From Hyphomonadaceae bacterium (GTDB lineage: Bacteria; Pseudomonadota; Alphaproteobacteria; Caulobacterales; Hyphomonadaceae): 38,897 bases of DNA. The stretch spans positions 1 to 38,897 of the forward strand of contig JAIXVM010000238.1 in the NCBI GenBank assembly GCA_027482995.1, written 5' to 3'. The stretch's first letter is position 1, and every line of letters starts with the position of its first letter. Of the stretch, positions 34,430 through 38,897 are shown one piece after another. Under the pieces are notes generated by a model. The model worked only from the letters and a program-made list of their open reading frames with translations. It made no database searches and was not told the origin of the DNA. The position numbers and the translations under genes are program-made.

Positions 34430-34800
34430 ACACTGTGCTAGCACTCGTGAGCGGTGGTTCGAACATCACCTTCGAGTTCTTTCCGGTCCGCTTCTGAGGC
34501 GCACCTTCCATCACCCTCCGCTTACGGACGTTCGCCCTGGCAGGCGCGCGCTCCGTTTGCGTTGCCCTGATCCGGTTTTCAGCCGGGGGGCTGGGCCCCT
34601 TTTCAGGGACTTGGCCGCCTATCCCGCCCATCTCTGGCGCTTCACTTTGGTCGCACTTGGTCGTTCCGTGCCCTTGCGGGCGCAGTTCTTCTTCATGCTC
34701 CCTGATGGAGCTTTCGGGCTCTTGGCCACCGTCTTTCGGACTTGCGCCCCGGTAACGGCTTCCGGCTCCCAGTGTGCGGGTCTAGCTCCCGCGCTCCGGG
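34430..34800 (-). ncRNA. Candidate structured RNA: dense run of small hairpins
   Basis: No convincing protein gene is present, although a plus-strand frame is open. On the minus strand at least eight short hairpins occur in about 370 bases. Examples are 34776-34792 (5 bp, 7-base loop), 34708-34721 (loop CCGAAA), 34697-34711 (sharing an arm with the previous one), 34670-34681 (GCAA loop), 34597-34608 (GAAA loop), 34572-34586 (loop CTGAAAA), 34517-34528 (loop TAAG) and 34434-34444. Purine-rich, GNRA-type loops on one strand suggest that this strand is the RNA. It does not match the conserved cores of RNase P RNA, tmRNA, SRP RNA or a group II intron domain V that I could look for. No promoter is clear. 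Confidence 0.4.
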
Positions 34801-35042
34801 CCACCGCCTGTTTTTATCCCTTGCTTCCTGCCTGGCCCTTCGCGCGGCCGGTCTCCCGGCTCTGCTCCTGGCCCGGCCACCCGCATGGGGGCGATGGGCT
34901 CGCCTCCGCTCCACTTTGCGGGTTGTCTCCCGCCGGGATTTCGTTGGCTTGACGTAACGATCTCACCGAATTTGGTGTGAGTCGAGAGGGTGATTCGCTT
35001 TTCCGGGGATAAATTTCACAGATTTAAGACTGCGAGGGATTT
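34801..35042. other. Non-coding flank of the hairpin region
   Basis: 34801-34960 continues the GC-rich, purine-skewed composition of the candidate RNA and could be its 5' part. From 34960 to 35040 it turns AT-rich, with a CACC-GAATTT-GGTG dyad near 34973 and a possible plus-strand TTGACG at 34949. I see no gene here. Confidence 0.4.
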
Positions 35043-35279
35043 GGAAATCGCACGGCGATTTCCCCGAGCAGGCCGCGCGCCGGAAGGCGCGTGGCGGGGA
35101 TAATCTGTGGGCGGACGTTTCTTCTCCCCTCGCCCCGCTTGCGGGGAGAGGGGCCGGGGGTGAGGGGACTACGATGAGGCGGTGCACTTCGGGGAGAGGT
35201 TGAGCCCCCTCACCCCCGCGCTCAGGAAATCGTATACGATTTCCTGTCTTCGCGCGCCCCTCTCCCTCCTGGAGAGGGG
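35043..35279. repeat. Cluster of palindromic intergenic repeats
   Basis: Five dyads in about 240 bp. 35043-35063 is a 9-bp stem with a 3-base loop. 35126-35153 is a 13-position stem of CCCCTC/CCCCGC type with one mismatch. 35156-35167 pairs with 35206-35217 (12 bp perfect). 35224-35245 is a perfect 22-bp palindrome sharing the GGAAATCG/CGATTTCC arms of the first. 35257-35279 is a 9-bp stem with a 5-base loop. The CCCCTC-rich hairpin type is a widespread proteobacterial intergenic repeat; here several kinds are stacked. Confidence 0.75.
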
Positions 35280-35283
35280 GGCT

Positions 35284-35577
35284 TTAGAGGTCCTCAAACA
35301 AGTCCAACGTCTCGTCGCTGGGGCGTTTGCCGCGAAGGCGGTCGAAGCAGGGGTGGGGGATGAGGCGGCCGGAGGGGAGGATTTCGCTGATGGCGGTGCC
35401 GCCATGCTGCGGGCGGGAGACGCGGATGGCGGCGCTGCAATGCGGGCAGCGCTCGTCCCAGCCCTGGCGGGGCGGGGGCTCGTCCGTGTCGGGGAGGTAG
35501 TAGACCGTGGCGGCGACCTTCGAGCGCTCCGGCCGGTCGCTCGCATTGCGGAAGTGTTCCTTGCGGTGAATCCACAT
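35284..35577 (-). CDS. Small hypothetical protein with a Cys-x-x-Cys site
   Basis: 97 residues from the ATG at 35577, with AAGGAG 11 bases upstream. A central CPHC (DERCPHCSAAIRVSRPQHGG) could be half of a zinc site, with the other ligands perhaps the following His and the later Cys in HPCFDRL. The N-terminus is basic (MWIHRKEHFRNASDR) and the C-terminus acidic (LDLFEDL). No family recognised. It ends right at the palindromic repeat cluster, whose last hairpin (35257-35279) is 5 bp after the stop and could act as its terminator. Confidence 0.65.
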   Translation of the reverse strand: MWIHRKEHFRNASDRPERSKVAATVYYLPDTDEPPPRQGWDERCPHCSAAIRVSRPQHGGTAISEILPSGRLIPHPCFDRLRGKRPSDETLDLFEDL

Positions 35578-35781
35578 CTCGTGGGCGTCTCCTTCGCGTT
35601 GGCGCTAGGGATAGCAGGGAGGGGTTAAAGTTGGGTGGCGGTTGGAACATTCGCCTCGTGAAAATCCAAACCGGCGCACCCTTGGCTTGCTGGCAGAATC
35701 ATTGCCCAATTCGGTCGGCTGGGCTTGAATTGGTGCCATTTATACCCAAATCCGAAGCCAGAATTAGCCAAAAGGTGTCCC

Positions 35782-36384
35782 ATGACCAGTCAAGATAGCC
35801 GTGTCCATCTTTCGATAAAGCCCGATGGATCAATAGAGATAGACTGCCCACCCGAGCACTTTTCTGCGGCGATAGAGAAAACGAAGGAACTGGCACAGGC
35901 TCTAAATCTGGCGAATGCCAAACAACCCGCAAAGCCGGCCGATGTCGTACTGGATGCCGAAGATGTTCCCGCATCCAATAAACCTAAAGGTAAAAAGGCG
36001 CGTACTCTTGGCGGTTCATCGGGCCGCACTGGCAGAATCGGGAGCTTTGAAGAGGTCAAAGGTCTGCTGACGGAAGAGCAGGAAATTGCACTTCGTGGGT
36101 TTATGCAGGGTCTAAATCTCGCGGAACAAAAAGATGAAGTATTGGTCGCCATGTACAAAGGCGAAGAGTTGTTGGGCCGCAAAGGCTTCTCATACAACGA
36201 AGTTTACACATTGATGTGGCTAGGCGGGATCAAAGAGCTTCCCAAGGCACTCGATCAAGTTCTTCGCGACATGATTGGCGAGCAATTGATTGTGCGCAGC
36301 GACAAAGGTTTTGAGGTGAAGTTTGTTGGACGGGCGCGGGTCGAAAAGGATTTGCAGAAGGTGAAGGAAGCCCCGGGTGGATGA
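35782..36384 (+). CDS. Unknown protein, first gene of a low-GC two-gene module
   Basis: 200 residues from the ATG at 35782, with AAGGTG just before it. GC content is visibly lower (about 50%) than in the flanking genes, and AT-ending codons are common, so it is probably acquired. The N-terminus looks like a small beta hairpin (VHLSIKPDGSIEIDCPPEH) followed by a basic, disordered linker (residues 60-83). The C-terminal half is helical and ends in a pattern resembling a winged helix (FSYNEVYTLMWLGGIKELPK, then VLRDMIGEQLIVRSDKGFEV). No known family. It overlaps the next gene by 8 bases, so the two products are made together; a DNA-binding or antitoxin-like partner of the HEPN protein is one reading. 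Confidence 0.75.
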   Translation: MTSQDSRVHLSIKPDGSIEIDCPPEHFSAAIEKTKELAQALNLANAKQPAKPADVVLDAEDVPASNKPKGKKARTLGGSSGRTGRIGSFEEVKGLLTEEQEIALRGFMQGLNLAEQKDEVLVAMYKGEELLGRKGFSYNEVYTLMWLGGIKELPKALDQVLRDMIGEQLIVRSDKGFEVKFVGRARVEKDLQKVKEAPGG

Positions 36385-37126
36385 ACAAGCGGTTGTTAAG
36401 GGGATCGTTGAACAACGCCTGACGGAACTAGAAGCAAGCATTCGGTACGTTTGGTTTCGAACGGCAGTTGTCGGGGATAAGCAAGTACCCATTTCTGACG
36501 TGCTCGATTTCTTTCCACGACATGCGATTGGACACCCAAATTCGACGCGGCTGAAGCAAAAGATAATTGCTGACAAACGGACGCTTTATTCGAAAGCGTC
36601 GGGCTCCATTCGGCTCAAAGCAGTTGCTGTTGCTGAAATGCAGGAACTGCTCGACTCGACAGAAAAGCAGCCTACGCCATCCGAACAGCAAGTTGGCCAT
36701 CTCGAAGTCGAGGTTTTGCGGATTAAGTCGGAGCAGACGCGCTCGTTCGTTACCGAGGCCGTTAATTGCGCTAAGTCTGGAAATCCGAGAGCCGCGATAC
36801 TTATGTCGTGGATTGGAGCGGTGGCTCTTCTTCAAGATTATGTGTTTGATAACAAGCTGAAAGAGTTCAATGCCGATGCGGTGGCAAACGGAGTATTAAA
36901 ACGTCCGGCTACGAACATTGAAGACTTAAGGGGGATTTCCAAGGAGAGTCATTTTCTTGATAGCTTGCAGCGCATTTCTGTGATCGACCAAGCCACAAAA
37001 AGGGGGCTGAAAAGATGTCTCGACCGCCGAAATGACGCAGGTCATCCATCCGAGATTAAGTTTTCAAATGCGGCAGTCGGCGATCATCTAGAAACTTTGG
37101 TTCTGAACGTTTTCCAAAAGTACTAA
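36377..37126 (+). CDS. HEPN-like domain protein, second gene of the low-GC module
   Basis: 249 residues from a GTG at 36377, with AAGGAAG 8 bases upstream, overlapping the preceding stop. The C-terminal half is all-helical, with SFVTEAVNCAKSGNPRAAIL then MSWIGAVALLQDYVF, and has the motif RNDAGH at residues 218-223. This fits the HEPN ribonuclease signature (R-x4-6-H, with a polar residue after Arg). HEPN proteins act as RNA-cutting toxins or effectors in toxin-antitoxin, abortive infection and CRISPR systems. The N-terminal 90 residues (ASIRYVWFRTAVVGDKQVP, then NSTRLKQKIIADKRTLYSK) may be a separate wHTH-like recognition domain. GC is about 49%. It is not paired with the usual MNT nucleotidyltransferase antitoxin. 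A UvrB-convergent gap of 51 bp follows. Confidence 0.78.
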   Translation: MDEQAVVKGIVEQRLTELEASIRYVWFRTAVVGDKQVPISDVLDFFPRHAIGHPNSTRLKQKIIADKRTLYSKASGSIRLKAVAVAEMQELLDSTEKQPTPSEQQVGHLEVEVLRIKSEQTRSFVTEAVNCAKSGNPRAAILMSWIGAVALLQDYVFDNKLKEFNADAVANGVLKRPATNIEDLRGISKESHFLDSLQRISVIDQATKRGLKRCLDRRNDAGHPSEIKFSNAAVGDHLETLVLNVFQKY

Positions 37127-37177
37127 ACATGCACCGAGCAGTGTTTGGAAACATCGCGCTTAAACTCTCGCTAACCC

Positions 37178-38897
<1,720 letters not shown>

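Noticed and set aside
34383-34952. Plus-strand open frame of 189 codons across the hairpin-rich region
   Set aside because: No ribosome site, low-complexity Arg/Leu/Pro/Ala composition, a start inside the HTH gene terminator, and no domain. The minus-strand hairpins explain the region better.
34430-34960. RNase P RNA, tmRNA or group II intron
   Set aside because: The conserved cores I could look for (GAGGAAAGTCC and ACAGAA of RNase P, a tmRNA tag frame, a domain V hairpin) are absent.
35043-35279. CRISPR array
   Set aside because: The repeated units are palindromes of different kinds with irregular spacing; there are no constant direct repeats with unique spacers and no cas genes.

Overview
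The window is a GC-rich (roughly 65%) stretch of an alphaproteobacterial chromosome, most likely from the Hyphomonadaceae/Caulobacterales side. The clearest marker is a GcrA cell-cycle regulator. A class I (archaeal-type) lysyl-tRNA synthetase, a GC-rich codon bias and many fatty-acid/CoA genes fit this. The assignment rests on gene content; no ribosomal RNA is present. Genes are tightly packed and both window ends cut through genes: a family 2 glycosyltransferase lacking its N-terminus at the left, and UvrB lacking its N-terminus at the right.

From left to right: a membrane glycosyltransferase tail; a pair of acyl-CoA dehydrogenases that look like two subunits of one enzyme; an exported alpha/beta hydrolase and a SIMPL-domain protein; a bacterioferritin/bacterioferritin-associated ferredoxin iron-storage pair; LysK and a small lipoprotein; a giant single-chain indolepyruvate ferredoxin oxidoreductase-type enzyme with a divergent Lrp/AsnC regulator; a proline-rich membrane-anchored protein; a coupled pair of a conserved hypothetical and a DUF2332 protein; a thiolase; a glutathione peroxidase lipoprotein, a DUF1801 protein, dodecin and PilZ; an M13 metallopeptidase lipoprotein with an EF-hand loop; and a complete RND tripartite efflux operon (outer membrane factor, adaptor, pump) divergent from a PhoR-like histidine kinase.

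Then come a flavodoxin plus CrtI/RetSat-like FAD oxidoreductase operon, a gene-poor stretch, GcrA facing an ABC-2 permease across a long imperfect palindrome, an alanine-zipper-like lipoprotein, and an HTH protein of unknown role.

The last 4.5 kb before UvrB differ from the rest. About 900 bp without a convincing protein gene hold, on the minus strand, a run of small hairpins with purine-rich loops (a candidate structured RNA), followed by a cluster of palindromic intergenic repeats. After a small zinc-ribbon-like protein comes a clearly lower-GC (about 50%) two-gene operon. Its second gene carries an HEPN-type RNase motif (R-N-x3-H) near the C-terminus, and its first gene is an unrecognised protein with a winged-helix-like C-terminal half. 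This module is the best candidate for an undescribed defence or toxin-antitoxin-like system.
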